Source: Leyella stercorea (lineage in GTDB: Bacteria; Bacteroidota; Bacteroidia; Bacteroidales; Bacteroidaceae). Taken from it: a stretch of DNA of 44,334 bases. Every line of letters begins with the position of its first letter. Positions within the stretch are counted from its first letter, which is position 1. Under the pieces are notes generated by a model. The model was not told the DNA's origin. It did not search any database and was given only the letters and a program-made list of their open reading frames with translations. The stretch is from the NCBI RefSeq assembly GCF_021531355.1, contig NZ_JADYTS010000015.1, forward strand, positions 1 to 44,334. Reading direction: 5' to 3'. The position numbers and the translations under genes are program-made. Shown here in pieces: positions 19,389 through 28,751 of this stretch.

Positions 19389-22187
19389 ATGATTTTAGAC
19401 AAAAAGCTAATCATGGCCTTGCTCGCGACGGGCATTAGTGCAAACACATTTGCAGCCGAAGATTCAGACAGTCCCGATCATGTGGACTCGCGACGCGACA
19501 CACTCAAGCTGAGTGAGATTGTGGTAGTAGGTTATGGCAAGATGCGTCGAAAGGACGTAACCAGCTCAATCACTACAATCCAGTCGACCGACCTCAATCA
19601 GGGTGTGTACACATCGCCTGCACAATTGTTGCAAGGCAAGGTGCCCGGACTCACCGTGTCGAACAGTGGCGACCCCAATGCTGCTCCTTCCATCACCCTG
19701 CGCGGCGCATCAACATTGCGTACGGGCGCAGCCATGGAGCCTTATTATATAGTCGACGGCGTGCCAGGCGTCGACCTCTCGCTTGTAGCTACCGACGATA
19801 TCGAGTCGATAGATATCCTTCGTGACGCTACAGCCACAGCCATCTATGGTTCGAAAGCCGCCAATGGCGTTATCATCGTCACCACTAAGCATGGCTCGGC
19901 AGGCTCGGCTCGCGTCACATACAACGGCTATGCAGCTTTCGAGTCGGTGGCTAAATATCTCGACCTCGCCTCGGCCGACGAACTCAGAGCCTATGCCAAG
20001 CAGCACGGCTTTGAGCTGGCTAATGACATGGGAGGCAATGTCGACTGGCAGAAGGAAGTGCAGCGCACCGGAATGTCGCACAATCACAACCTCGCTGTGT
20101 CGGGTGGCAACGCCCGTTCGGGCTACAACGTGTCGCTGAGCTATCTCAATCATCAGGGTGTGATACGCTCGTCGGAGCTTGAGCGTTTCGGAGCGCGTGC
20201 GCTGGCACACTCAAAGGTGCTCAAGGACCACTTGCAGCTGTCGCTCGGCGTCAACGGAAGCCAGACCACCAAGAAGGGTATTGAGGCGCAGGAGCAGGGC
20301 ATCAGCGTGACCGACGCTATGGTATACTACTCGCCGTGTCAGCCCGTGCGCAACGCCGACGGCTCGTGGAGCGAATCGACCAGCACTACCCAGTACTACA
20401 ACCCGCTGTCTATGATCAACGAGGACACCAACCAGACCATCTACCGACGCATGCAGCTCACCGGAAAGGGCGAGCTCAACATCCTGCCCGAACTCACATG
20501 GACCGCACAGTACTCGTATCTGTACAACCAGAACGTGCTGTCGGAGTATCACTCTACAAAGTCGCAGATTGTGAAGACCCACGGTCAGGCTCGCCGTTCT
20601 ACATATATGGACAACAAGCAGGTGTTTGAGACATTCGGCAACTTCACCCACAGCTTCCCCGGCTATCATCGCCTGGGTCTTATGGTGGGCTACTCGTGGG
20701 AGCAGAACAACGAGAACGACGGCTTCGGACTCACTGTCAAAGACTTTTACAACGACGCTGTGAAGTACTACAACCTCACATACGCCAACCAGATTGACGG
20801 CATTGATGCTGTGGAGAGCGGTGCTGAGTCGACACTGCGTATGATTTCGTTCTACGGACGTGTCAATTACTCGTTTGCTTCGCGCTACAACTTCCAGGCT
20901 ACATTGCGCCGCGACGGTTCGTCGGCATTCGGCAAGAACCACCGTTGGGCTACATTCCCCTCGTTCTCGGCTGCATGGCGCATTGGCGAAGAGGAGTGGG
21001 TGCGCAACCTCGATATCTTTTCCGACCTTAAGTTGCGCGTAGGCTATGGCGTATCGGGCAACTCGCTCGGCTTCGACGCTTATTCGGCACGACGCACTTA
21101 CGGTGTGAGCGGATGGTTCACATTCACCGACGAGAACGGTGTGACATCAAACAAGCACACACTTGCCGCCACCAACAACGCCAACCCCGACCTTAAGTGG
21201 GAGCGCACGGGAATGTTCAATATAGGCTTAGACTTCGGATTCTTCAACTCGCGACTCACCGGTACAATCGAATATTACGACAAGCGCACATCCGACCTTA
21301 TATATTATTATCCCGTTTCGACCAACCGTTTCCCCTTCGGCACAATGACTGCCAATGTGGGCGACATCACCAACCGAGGCATTGAACTTACCATCAACGC
21401 CATTCCCGTGCAGAACGAGGACTGGCAGTGGTCGTCATCGCTCAATCTCTCGCACAATAGCAACCGCGTTAAGAAACTCTCTAACGCTGCTTACTCTGTA
21501 AGCTATCAGGACCTTGCCTATCCTTGGATTACGGGCAACACCGGTGTGGCTGTGCAGCGTCTGATGGAGGGCAGTCCTATCGGTCAGTTCTACACATACG
21601 AGTATGCCGGACACGACGAGAACGGAGTGTCGCAATTTTGGGTGCACGACCCTGTAACGGGCGAGCGCACTGGCGAGAAAACCATCAAGCCTACCGATTC
21701 CGACCGTACCAAGACTGGTTCGGCTCAGCCTAAGCTCACACTCGGATGGAACAACACCATATCGTACAAGAACTGGGACCTCACACTCTTCTTCCAGGGT
21801 GTATTCGGCAATAAGATATTCAACGCACTGCGTGCCCAGTACAATGCTGTGTCGATGATTCCGAAGGGCAAGAACGTGTTCCGCGAGGCTCTGACCGACC
21901 AGAACTACAACGACGTCAACTCGCAGTCGCCTTCCGACCGTTATATCGAGAACGGCTCGTTCCTGCGCCTCTCGTCAATGTCGCTGAGCTACGACTTCGG
22001 CAATCTGCACGGATGGGTCAACAATCTTTCGGTATATGCTACTTGCAACAACGTGTTCACGCTGACCTCATACAAGGGTTGCGACCCTGAGGTTTCGCTC
22101 GGCGGACTGACTCCGGGCATCGACTGGCGCAAGGACTACTATCCGCACACACGCACGTTCATGCTCGGAATGAAGGTCAGCTTCTAA
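19389..22187 (+). CDS. SusC-like TonB-dependent outer-membrane transporter
   Basis: A 932-residue SusC/RagA-type transporter. After a signal peptide ending near NTFAAE there is a TonB-box-like region (DTLKLSEIVVVGYGKM), the plug domain (about residues 50-160, with the family segment ILRDATATAIYGSKAANGVIIVTT), and a TonB-dependent barrel to the C-terminus. The N-terminal carboxypeptidase-regulatory-like domain found in most SusC proteins is missing, making it shorter than usual. It imports a glycan or peptide across the outer membrane using TonB energy. susD follows 112 bases later, so the two would form the SusCD complex. No glycoside hydrolase is adjacent, which leaves the substrate open. 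Confidence 0.95.
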   Translation: MILDKKLIMALLATGISANTFAAEDSDSPDHVDSRRDTLKLSEIVVVGYGKMRRKDVTSSITTIQSTDLNQGVYTSPAQLLQGKVPGLTVSNSGDPNAAPSITLRGASTLRTGAAMEPYYIVDGVPGVDLSLVATDDIESIDILRDATATAIYGSKAANGVIIVTTKHGSAGSARVTYNGYAAFESVAKYLDLASADELRAYAKQHGFELANDMGGNVDWQKEVQRTGMSHNHNLAVSGGNARSGYNVSLSYLNHQGVIRSSELERFGARALAHSKVLKDHLQLSLGVNGSQTTKKGIEAQEQGISVTDAMVYYSPCQPVRNADGSWSESTSTTQYYNPLSMINEDTNQTIYRRMQLTGKGELNILPELTWTAQYSYLYNQNVLSEYHSTKSQIVKTHGQARRSTYMDNKQVFETFGNFTHSFPGYHRLGLMVGYSWEQNNENDGFGLTVKDFYNDAVKYYNLTYANQIDGIDAVESGAESTLRMISFYGRVNYSFASRYNFQATLRRDGSSAFGKNHRWATFPSFSAAWRIGEEEWVRNLDIFSDLKLRVGYGVSGNSLGFDAYSARRTYGVSGWFTFTDENGVTSNKHTLAATNNANPDLKWERTGMFNIGLDFGFFNSRLTGTIEYYDKRTSDLIYYYPVSTNRFPFGTMTANVGDITNRGIELTINAIPVQNEDWQWSSSLNLSHNSNRVKKLSNAAYSVSYQDLAYPWITGNTGVAVQRLMEGSPIGQFYTYEYAGHDENGVSQFWVHDPVTGERTGEKTIKPTDSDRTKTGSAQPKLTLGWNNTISYKNWDLTLFFQGVFGNKIFNALRAQYNAVSMIPKGKNVFREALTDQNYNDVNSQSPSDRYIENGSFLRLSSMSLSYDFGNLHGWVNNLSVYATCNNVFTLTSYKGCDPEVSLGGLTPGIDWRKDYYPHTRTFMLGMKVSF

Positions 22188-22299
22188 GACAGAGCAAGCC
22201 CTGCCAAGCTTTCACAAGCATTGGCTCAGCAATGCCCAAAGAGGCTTAGTCAGGCATAGTAAGGACCCATAAATCCATTAATCAATCATTAATAAAGAA

Positions 22300-23949
22300 A
22301 TGAAGAAATCGCTTCTTTTCGCGCTCGCTTCATCGGCTATGGTGCTCGCCACAAGCTGCACCAATCTCGATGTCGACGTGAAATCACAATATACCGACTA
22401 TCCAACGGAGTCGGAAGTGGCTCTTGAGGCCAAGATGGCGGATGTGTATTATGCCTTCCGCAAGCAGTTGGGCGACAACTACAACCGCATACAGTCGTTC
22501 TCGTCTGACGAGGTGGCTGGCATAAGTTTCGACGGCGACTACTACGACAATGCCGAGAATGTGAACCCAACACTGCACAACTTCAAGTACGACAACAAAC
22601 CCCTCAACTATTGGGCCGACCTTGCGTCGGGCATCACCAAGTGCAATCAGGTGATAGAAGACCTTGGCGGTGACAAGGCGAAGCCCGAGCAGATAGCCCC
22701 GGCACGTGTGATGCGCGCCTTCTATCACTTCATTCTGATGGACAGCTTCGGCGATGTGCCAATCCTCGACTGTCTGCCCGACGATGACGAGGCTGTAGAG
22801 CGTATGCCACGCCGTCAGGTGGCTGAGTTCATAGAGAGCGAACTGAAGGATTGCCTGCCCTCGCTCACCAAGAACTGCAACGCTGCCACATACGGCAAGC
22901 CAACCTACTGGATGGCTGAGGCTCTGCTTGTGAAGCTCTACATCAACTGGGCTGTATATACTGCCGACAATGTGGCTGACTACGATGCTGCCACATCGCG
23001 CAATGCTAAGCTTGACGAATGTGTGCGTCTGTGCGACGACATCATGCAGAACGGACCTTTCGATCTCTCGGACAACTATCGCAAGAAGTTCCTCTACAAC
23101 AACGGTCCGCAGATAAAGGACTTCATCTATGCCATGCCTTACGACAAGGTCAATGCTACGGGCATGCTGTACGGACGCTACCGTACATTCCGCAAGGTAG
23201 ACAATGGCGACACTATGGGCTATCTGGGTGGCAAGATGAACAAGTCGTGCGCAGGTATATTCGCCTTGAACGAGGAGTACTCAAATCTCTTCACATTGAA
23301 GGGCGACGACCGCAACGAGATTATCCTCGGTGCCACTACCGACGGTAAGGTGTACATCCACGACGCTCTTACGGGCGAGGCTACAATTCAGCCGTATATG
23401 TACAAGGGCAGTCAGCTCGTGCTCTCAAAGAAAATCAACCTCAAGGACGATTCGGAGACATCGCGCCAGCAAATCAACTGTGGTGCCAACGCCACTGGAT
23501 GGAGCCAGGGCTATCGCTCATTGAAGTTCTATCCCAACCCCAATGAGTATTCGGAGTACAACCGCAACCAAAGCAACGACGTGCCTATCTTCCGCTTTGC
23601 CGACATCATCCTGACCAAGGCTGAGGCTCTGCTGCGTGGCGCCCGTGCCACCAATGCCGATACGCCGGAGTCGCTGCTCAATCAGATTCGTACCTATGTG
23701 CATGCAGCAAAATTTGTGGGCAATCCCTCATTGCAGGACATCCTCGACGAGCGCGGACGTGAGTTTGTCGACGAAAACTGGCGTCGCAACGACATGATTC
23801 GCTTCGGTACATTCGAGAGCGAGTATGGTTTCCATCGCAAGGGATTCCCCGGTGCGCGTTTTGACAAGTCATGCCGTATACTTCCAGTTCCTAAGGCCAT
23901 CATGGACGAAAATCAGAACTGGAAACAGAACGAAGGTTATAAAAAATGA
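22300..23949 (+). CDS. SusD-like surface lipoprotein
   Basis: A 549-residue SusD/RagB family lipoprotein. The signal peptide ends in the lipobox LATSC, with lipidated Cys20. The SusD-like N-terminal domain follows (YPTESEVALEAKMADVYYAFRKQLGDNYNR, then SGITKCNQVIEDL). The C-terminal RagB/SusD region includes VPIFRFADIILTKAEALLRGA, LLNQIRTYVHAAKF and the DERGREFVDENWRRNDMIRFG motif typical of the family. It caps the SusC barrel and binds substrate at the cell surface. Its stop overlaps the start of the phosphoethanolamine transferase gene (ATGA), so the two are translationally coupled. Confidence 0.95.
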   Translation: MKKSLLFALASSAMVLATSCTNLDVDVKSQYTDYPTESEVALEAKMADVYYAFRKQLGDNYNRIQSFSSDEVAGISFDGDYYDNAENVNPTLHNFKYDNKPLNYWADLASGITKCNQVIEDLGGDKAKPEQIAPARVMRAFYHFILMDSFGDVPILDCLPDDDEAVERMPRRQVAEFIESELKDCLPSLTKNCNAATYGKPTYWMAEALLVKLYINWAVYTADNVADYDAATSRNAKLDECVRLCDDIMQNGPFDLSDNYRKKFLYNNGPQIKDFIYAMPYDKVNATGMLYGRYRTFRKVDNGDTMGYLGGKMNKSCAGIFALNEEYSNLFTLKGDDRNEIILGATTDGKVYIHDALTGEATIQPYMYKGSQLVLSKKINLKDDSETSRQQINCGANATGWSQGYRSLKFYPNPNEYSEYNRNQSNDVPIFRFADIILTKAEALLRGARATNADTPESLLNQIRTYVHAAKFVGNPSLQDILDERGREFVDENWRRNDMIRFGTFESEYGFHRKGFPGARFDKSCRILPVPKAIMDENQNWKQNEGYKK

Positions 23950-25658
23950 AATTACGCTTATTACTCTCTCCACGCTTCCTCTTCTTCTACATGGTGCTGT
24001 CGCTGGCGGTGCCCAACGTGGCATTATGTTTCACTGAGAATACACCATTGATGGCAGATGTGGTAGGCGTGTTGCTACCTATATTGGTTTATGCTCTCGT
24101 CATGTCGCTCGACCGCTGCATCGGGCGCATGGTGTGGGTACTATTCCTGCTTGTCTTCTTCGCAGCGTTTCAGATGGTGCTCGTATATCTATATGGCAAC
24201 GGTGTGATAGCCGTCGACATGTTCCTCAATCTCGTCACCACCAATCCCGGTGAGGCTATGGAACTGCTCGACAATCTGGTGCCAGCCGTGGCAGGCGTGT
24301 TCATACTCTATCTGCCGTTGCTCGCAATAGCGGCATGGCAGTGGGCTAAGGGTGTGCGCATCGACAGCGAATTTCAGCGCCTTGCCATACGCCGTGCGTT
24401 GTGTTTGATATTGCTTTTGGCACTGCTGCTCGTAGGCTGCTACGTAGCTTATCCCAAAGGCAACGAGAAGAAGGGCAAGTTTGAATATCACATTGAGGAC
24501 AATATGTATCCCGTCAATGTGTTCTATAATCTGTGTCTGGCGGTGCATGAGAGTTCGCTTTCGGCACATTACAATGATAATGTAGCCGATTTCCGCTTCA
24601 ATGCAGTGTCGGAGCATGCCAAGGACTCGGCTGAGGTGTATGTGCTCGTAGTAGGCGAGACAGCCCGCTCGCGCGACTTCCAGCTGTATGGCTATAATCG
24701 TCCAACCAATCCGCTGCTCTCGATAACCGACGGACTGCTCGTGTTCCGCAACGTGCGCTCGCAGTCGAACACCACTCACAAGAGTGTGCCGATGCTCCTG
24801 ACCGCTGCTACTGCCGACGACCACGACCGTCTGCATCACGAGAAGGGTATATTGGCGGCTTTCCGTGAGGCAGGATTCTATACCGTGTTCCTCTCCAATC
24901 AGCAGCCCAACCATTCGTATATCGACTTCCTGGGCAGTCAGGCTGACGAACATCTCTTCATACGCGAGGCTGACGCAAAGGCCGATGAGGCTGAAGGTGC
25001 AAGCGCCTCAGGCAACGATGTAGTGGCGCAAACGAGCGACGAGCGACTGTTGCCATTCTTCAACAAGGCAATGGCAAAAGGGCACAAGAAGCTGTTTGTA
25101 GTGCTGCACATGTACGGTTCGCACTTCAACTATCGCGACCGCTATCCTCAGTCGCGTGCCCGCTTCGTGCCCGACACGCCCACTGAGGCAAAGCCTGAGA
25201 ACCGTCCGCAGCTTGTCAATGCCTACGACAACACCATTCTGCAAACCGACTACATACTGCATAGCATCATTGAGAAGCTGCGTTCTACAGGTGCCGTGTC
25301 GGCAATGATGTACACGTCCGACCATGGCGAGAACATATTCGACGACTCGTGCCGCTTGTTCCTGCATGCTTCGCCGCGTCCGTCGGAGTATGACACCGAC
25401 GTTCCGCTGCTTGTGTGGACTTCTGAAAGCTACGCACGTGAGTATGCTCCGGTAGTAGACGCAATGAAGTCGAATCTGAATAAGGGTGTGCAGACCAGTG
25501 CTTCTGTATTCCCGACGATGCTCAGCATAGGCGGCATAAGCACCAAGTCACGTGTAGACAGTCTGTCGCTCACCAACCGTAGTTATCGCATGGGCACACG
25601 CCTATATCTCAACGATCACAACCATGCTGTGCCGTTGGCAATGTACGGAATAAAATAA
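23946..25658 (+). CDS. Phosphoethanolamine transferase, EptA/sulfatase superfamily
   Basis: A 570-residue inner-membrane protein. About five hydrophobic segments fill residues 5-175, followed by a periplasmic alkaline-phosphatase/sulfatase-type domain. The motif VLVVGETARSRDFQLYGYNRPTNP contains the catalytic threonine (about T239 in GETAR) of EptA/EptB/OpgE-like phosphoethanolamine transferases. TSDHGENIFDD carries the zinc-binding aspartate and histidine. These enzymes move phosphoethanolamine from phosphatidylethanolamine to lipid A or periplasmic/surface glycans; in Bacteroidetes related enzymes modify lipid A. Coupling to a susD gene by a 4-base overlap is unusual and suggests a link to the SusCD substrate or surface. 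Which acceptor is used cannot be read from the sequence. Confidence 0.9.
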   Translation: MKLRLLLSPRFLFFYMVLSLAVPNVALCFTENTPLMADVVGVLLPILVYALVMSLDRCIGRMVWVLFLLVFFAAFQMVLVYLYGNGVIAVDMFLNLVTTNPGEAMELLDNLVPAVAGVFILYLPLLAIAAWQWAKGVRIDSEFQRLAIRRALCLILLLALLLVGCYVAYPKGNEKKGKFEYHIEDNMYPVNVFYNLCLAVHESSLSAHYNDNVADFRFNAVSEHAKDSAEVYVLVVGETARSRDFQLYGYNRPTNPLLSITDGLLVFRNVRSQSNTTHKSVPMLLTAATADDHDRLHHEKGILAAFREAGFYTVFLSNQQPNHSYIDFLGSQADEHLFIREADAKADEAEGASASGNDVVAQTSDERLLPFFNKAMAKGHKKLFVVLHMYGSHFNYRDRYPQSRARFVPDTPTEAKPENRPQLVNAYDNTILQTDYILHSIIEKLRSTGAVSAMMYTSDHGENIFDDSCRLFLHASPRPSEYDTDVPLLVWTSESYAREYAPVVDAMKSNLNKGVQTSASVFPTMLSIGGISTKSRVDSLSLTNRSYRMGTRLYLNDHNHAVPLAMYGIK

Positions 25659-25671
25659 AAGCGGTCTTGGC

Positions 25672-27723
25672 TTACCAGTGTCTGAACAATTCTACGTTCA
25701 CGCGTAAGCCCATGCCGTCGAAGTGCCAGTTGCGCTGTGCCACAAACATTCCCAACGACAATGCTCGTGTAGAGAATCCGTAGCCGTATTCGATGTACGG
25801 ATTGAGCTGTTTAACGGTGAGAGCATTGACGTATATGCGTTCCTTCTCAATCAGTCGGCCGGCAATAGGCAGCCATGACAGAATGAGTAGGGGAGTCTCG
25901 TAGGCAGCATTGGCACGCACGTAGTATTTCGAGGCGTTGTACCATCCGCTGTTCAACAACTCAAACGAGCACGCCCAGTCGTCGTTCCATCCTCCGGGAA
26001 TGTTGTTCTCGCGGAAGTTGGAGTAGTCGAGGAAGTAGCTGCCGAAACCCTTGTGGGTGTAGAATCCGGTGCCGGCACGCAGTTGCAGATAGCTCAGTGC
26101 CGACAGATGGTGCTTGTATTGTCCGTCAATCTCCAGGCGCTCGTAGTCGGTGTCCGACCCAAGCATTCCGCGTATGCCGCGCTCGTAGTCGATGGTGAGT
26201 ATAGGGCCGTTGTAGCCCAGTGGGCGATAAGTGAGTTCGGCAGTAGGAGCCACAGAATTGTAAGAGTCTTTTCGTCCAAGGAAGTTGAAGCTGTGGTCGT
26301 CGATAGCCGTACGCTTGTGCGACACGATGCCCACTTCCAGCCCCCAATGCGACGACGGGTCGTAGTGGGCAACAGCCTTGAAACTGTGGTCGCGGAAGTT
26401 GGTAAGGTTCAGACGCGACCAGTCGATACTGTCCTTACGCTCCAGACGTATGGCATCCATCAATTCCGAATTATATATATGCCGTCCGCTCGACCACTCG
26501 GTGCGTATGTAGGCGTTGCGTCGCTGATTGATGTAGAAGGTGAAGGGGAAGTCGAAGTATATCTGTTTTTGCTTGAACGAGTAGCCCGTCTTGAATCGGA
26601 GTTGCAAGCCTTGGCGCTCATTGAAGAAGTATGAGCCTCGTACGTCGAACTTATAAGTCAGTCCACGGCGTCCGCTGTAGCTGAACGACAGAGGATTGAG
26701 CACCGGACTGACGCGGAAGTTGCCTTGCGAGTGGGTGCCGAAGTTCTGGCGTGTGCGCATGAGCAGTCGTCGTCCCACGTTTTTCCATAGTATCTTGGTC
26801 CAAGTCTTGCGCTTGTGCGAATGCTTTGTAGTGTCGGCTTGCGCAGCATCGCGTGCCGCATAGTAGCGGCTATAAAGATATTGTTCGTGGCTGTTTGTAG
26901 GTATAGGACGCACAATGTTGAGCAGCGCCGTGTCGCGGCGGTTTACGATGCGGGTAGAGTCGGGCAGCCTCTTGGGCAGGTCGAACACCGTAGTATATTC
27001 GGCAGTGATGTCGTTGCCAAGAAAAAGAAAGCGTGCGTTGAGGTTGCATTGTGCGGGCATGAGCGTCTTCACGCCCTCGTCGCCGGTGGTCATCGTAACG
27101 TGAAAGCGCACGAGGTCGTACTCACCGTCGAACGAAGTCTCCAGAATACGACCAGTAGACTCCTCGATACGTGCCCATCCGCGCACCAGTTTGGTGTTCT
27201 TCAGTCGCGGACGGAAACTCACAATCACGGCACCTCGCATAAACGGGCTTACCTTATAGCGGTAGAAGCGGCGGTTGCGCAGATGGAAAGGCGAAATTAT
27301 ACGGCCGTCGATAAGCAGTTCGTCGTAGATAAGCGGAGTGAGATATTTCAGCACGGTAGGCATTGTTCGCATGCCGTAAGGAATAGTGTTGCGTTCGAGC
27401 ATCTGCGTCAGACGCATGTCGCCCGGACGTTTCATAATCACACGGTCGTAAGTCTCGCCCACATGTTCGCGCACTCCAGTGTTTGCAATTGCATACATCG
27501 TAGGAATGGCGAGTAGTAGACAGTTGCGCTTGTTGGCACGGATGTCGTATTTCAGATAAGCATAGCTCTCCTGCGTCTTTAGCCCCGTGGTGTCTACCGA
27601 AGCAGCATAGCCGAACACACGCTTCATAATCTGAAGCGCGTACCTGCGGTCGGCGGCGTGGACGTCGTTGCAACCAGCCATTGCCAGCACTATTACGAAC
27701 AGTATATTTAAGATGTTTCTCAC
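25672..27723 (-). CDS. DUF5686 family outer-membrane protein
   Basis: A roughly 683-residue protein of the DUF5686 family, large Bacteroidetes proteins with a C-terminal beta-barrel. The ending YGYGFSTRALSLGMFVAQRNWHFDGMGLRVNVELFRHW is typical. The start is placed at GTG 27723, which gives a signal peptide (RNILNILFVIVLAMAGCNDVHA). The longer frame to 27753 begins with TTG and overlaps the -7 promoter element, so it is unlikely. N-terminal carboxypeptidase-like beta-sandwich sequence found in longer family members is absent. The gene converges on the EptA-like gene with only 13 bases between the stops. The function is unknown. Confidence 0.82.
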   Translation of the reverse strand: MRNILNILFVIVLAMAGCNDVHAADRRYALQIMKRVFGYAASVDTTGLKTQESYAYLKYDIRANKRNCLLLAIPTMYAIANTGVREHVGETYDRVIMKRPGDMRLTQMLERNTIPYGMRTMPTVLKYLTPLIYDELLIDGRIISPFHLRNRRFYRYKVSPFMRGAVIVSFRPRLKNTKLVRGWARIEESTGRILETSFDGEYDLVRFHVTMTTGDEGVKTLMPAQCNLNARFLFLGNDITAEYTTVFDLPKRLPDSTRIVNRRDTALLNIVRPIPTNSHEQYLYSRYYAARDAAQADTTKHSHKRKTWTKILWKNVGRRLLMRTRQNFGTHSQGNFRVSPVLNPLSFSYSGRRGLTYKFDVRGSYFFNERQGLQLRFKTGYSFKQKQIYFDFPFTFYINQRRNAYIRTEWSSGRHIYNSELMDAIRLERKDSIDWSRLNLTNFRDHSFKAVAHYDPSSHWGLEVGIVSHKRTAIDDHSFNFLGRKDSYNSVAPTAELTYRPLGYNGPILTIDYERGIRGMLGSDTDYERLEIDGQYKHHLSALSYLQLRAGTGFYTHKGFGSYFLDYSNFRENNIPGGWNDDWACSFELLNSGWYNASKYYVRANAAYETPLLILSWLPIAGRLIEKERIYVNALTVKQLNPYIEYGYGFSTRALSLGMFVAQRNWHFDGMGLRVNVELFRHW

Positions 27724-27740
27724 TATGTATATATGCTTTG

Positions 27741-27748
27741 CAAAGTTA
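27741..27748 (-). promoter_or_regulatory. Promoter -7 element for the DUF5686 gene
   Basis: TAACTTTG on the minus strand, with the transcript start expected near 27735. It supports GTG 27723 as the translation start and implies a very short 5' leader. Confidence 0.5.
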
Positions 27749-27786
27749 CGCAAATTTCATGTATCACACATTTTTTTGTTCAAAAA

Positions 27787-27818
27787 TTTGGCATTCTGCT
27801 ATAAAAGCAGTATCTTTG
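27787..27818 (+). promoter_or_regulatory. tRNA-Met promoter
   Basis: TTTG at 27787-27790, a 20-base spacer and TATCTTTG at 27811-27818 form a near-ideal Bacteroidetes promoter. The tRNA begins 32 bases after the -7 element. Confidence 0.75.
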
Positions 27819-27850
27819 CACCCGCAAACTTATCCATTTAGGTATAAGTC

Positions 27851-27924
27851 GGACTTGTAGCTCAGTTGGTTAGAGCAACAGACTCATAATCTGGAGGTCC
27901 CTGGTTCAAGCCCAGGCTGGTCCA
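27851..27924 (+). tRNA. tRNA-Met (anticodon CAT)
   Basis: A 74-base cloverleaf: acceptor GGACTTG/CTGGTCC, D arm GCTC...GAGC, anticodon loop CTCATAA (anticodon CAT), variable loop AGGTC, T arm CCTGG-TTCAAGC-CCAGG, discriminator A. CCA is not encoded. A T-T mismatch sits in the acceptor stem and an A-G pair closes the anticodon stem. CAT could be elongator Met or tRNA-Ile2; the sequence alone does not settle it, and it lacks the initiator C1-A72 mismatch. Its 3' 46 bases are the left copy of the 47-bp att repeat. Confidence 0.92.
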
Positions 27925-27925
27925 C
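27879..27925 (+). repeat. attL: 47-bp direct repeat (tRNA-Met 3' end)
   Basis: Identical over 47 bases to 41508-41554. It runs from the 3' side of the anticodon stem through the end of the tRNA plus one base. Confidence 0.93.
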
Positions 27926-27935
27926 TTTAATAATC

Positions 27936-27970
27936 AAGCACTTACAGAGTTTCTGTAGGTGCTTTTTCTT
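27936..27970 (+). terminator. Element-borne terminator after the tRNA
   Basis: AAGCAC and TACAGA pair with TCTGTA and GTGCTT around a 3-base loop, followed by a T-rich tract. It lies 11 bases after the att repeat, inside the element, so it would terminate the host tRNA transcript in the integrated state. Confidence 0.75.
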
Positions 27971-27973
27971 TTT

Positions 27974-27995
27974 CTCGGAAAACAATGGGAAAACA
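27974..27995 (+). repeat. Arm-type direct repeat, left copy 1
   Basis: Contains GGAAAACAATGGGAAAACA. The 22-base copy is identical to 41308-41329. Repeats near both element ends and in the same orientation are what a tyrosine integrase would use as arm sites. Confidence 0.75.
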
Positions 27996-28429
27996 CATTG
28001 CTTTTGAAAACTCCATGATTTTTCAATAAGCTTGACATCATACCATTCCAAGTAAAGCATGTAAATAAGGTTTCTCCGAGTATCAAAACAACTTGGGAAA
28101 ACAACAATTATATAGAGAAACAAAAGCCACAAGATTCTTTTTAGGGTTTGAGGCTTATGTGCTTTATGGCATTACGCTCCTTGAAGTTCTCCTGTCTTTT
28201 TCTCCATAAAACCATGCACTTTCGTTAACGACTGCTAAGAAACCATACATAAAAAACTCTCTCTATTTTTGGCGCATAGCATCTATGATGTTCCTTTATA
28301 CCAAACGAACTACCTTTGCCAACGGATTATCTATCACGGAAATTCAAAAATGGTTCATGAGCCAACAACAGATGTTTAATCGGAATGTCAGGAAGTACAA
28401 CTGTCGGACCACAAAGCAAAAATTGTATG
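27996..28429 (+). promoter_or_regulatory. Left-end region of the element with a promoter for DUF3853/virE
   Basis: No convincing gene. A diverged arm-type repeat (AAAACAACTTGGGAAAACAA) is at 28085-28105. A -7 element TACCTTTG at 28311-28318 could drive the DUF3853-virE pair. The small frames here, including one crossing the tRNA on the minus strand, look spurious. Confidence 0.45.
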
Positions 28430-28750
28430 ACAAGACTCGTTACAATAGAACAATTGTTAGAGAAGCCTGTCTGCATGATGTCGGGAGAAGAATTTGTTTT
28501 GCTCCTCCAAAATGCAGATAAAGGAACGGCAAAGGCACCTGCCGAGGTGGTGCAAGAGAGACATTATGAGCATGGTATTGCTGGAATAGCCAAGATATTC
28601 GGTTGCAGCATTCCTACGGCTAATCGTATCAAGAAAAGCGGAGTGATAGCCCCTGCCATCACTCAGGTTGCTCGTAAGATAGTGGTTGATGTAGAATTGG
28701 CTTTGGAACTTGCCAAAAAGGCAGGCGACTTTACTTCTATAAGAAAGTAG
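28430..28750 (+). CDS. DUF3853 family protein (HTH-like)
   Basis: A 106-residue protein of the DUF3853 family, a frequent companion of VirE genes in Bacteroidetes mobile elements. The N-terminal motif is LVTIEQLLEKPVCMMSGEEFVLLLQNA, and the C-terminal part (GIAGIAKIFGCSIPTANRIKKSGVIAPAITQV) is a helix-turn-helix of the excisionase/MerR-like type. ATG 28430 is preferred because the conserved domain starts there; an earlier in-frame ATG (28385) adds unrelated residues. It is one base from the VirE start and surely cotranscribed. The probable role is DNA binding in excision, replication or regulation; none is demonstrated. Confidence 0.75.
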   Translation, partial: TRLVTIEQLLEKPVCMMSGEEFVLLLQNADKGTAKAPAEVVQERHYEHGIAGIAKIFGCSIPTANRIKKSGVIAPAITQVARKIVVDVELALELAKKAGDFTSIRK

Positions 28751-28751
28751 T

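Noticed and set aside
27884..28132. Minus-strand 82-residue frame ending in DQPGLEPGTSRL
   Set aside because: The end is the reverse translation of the tRNA-Met gene, a classic false gene; there is no family match and it crosses attL.
28285..28521. Plus-strand 78-residue frame near the left end of the element
   Set aside because: It overlaps the DUF3853 gene in another frame and has no family-like sequence.
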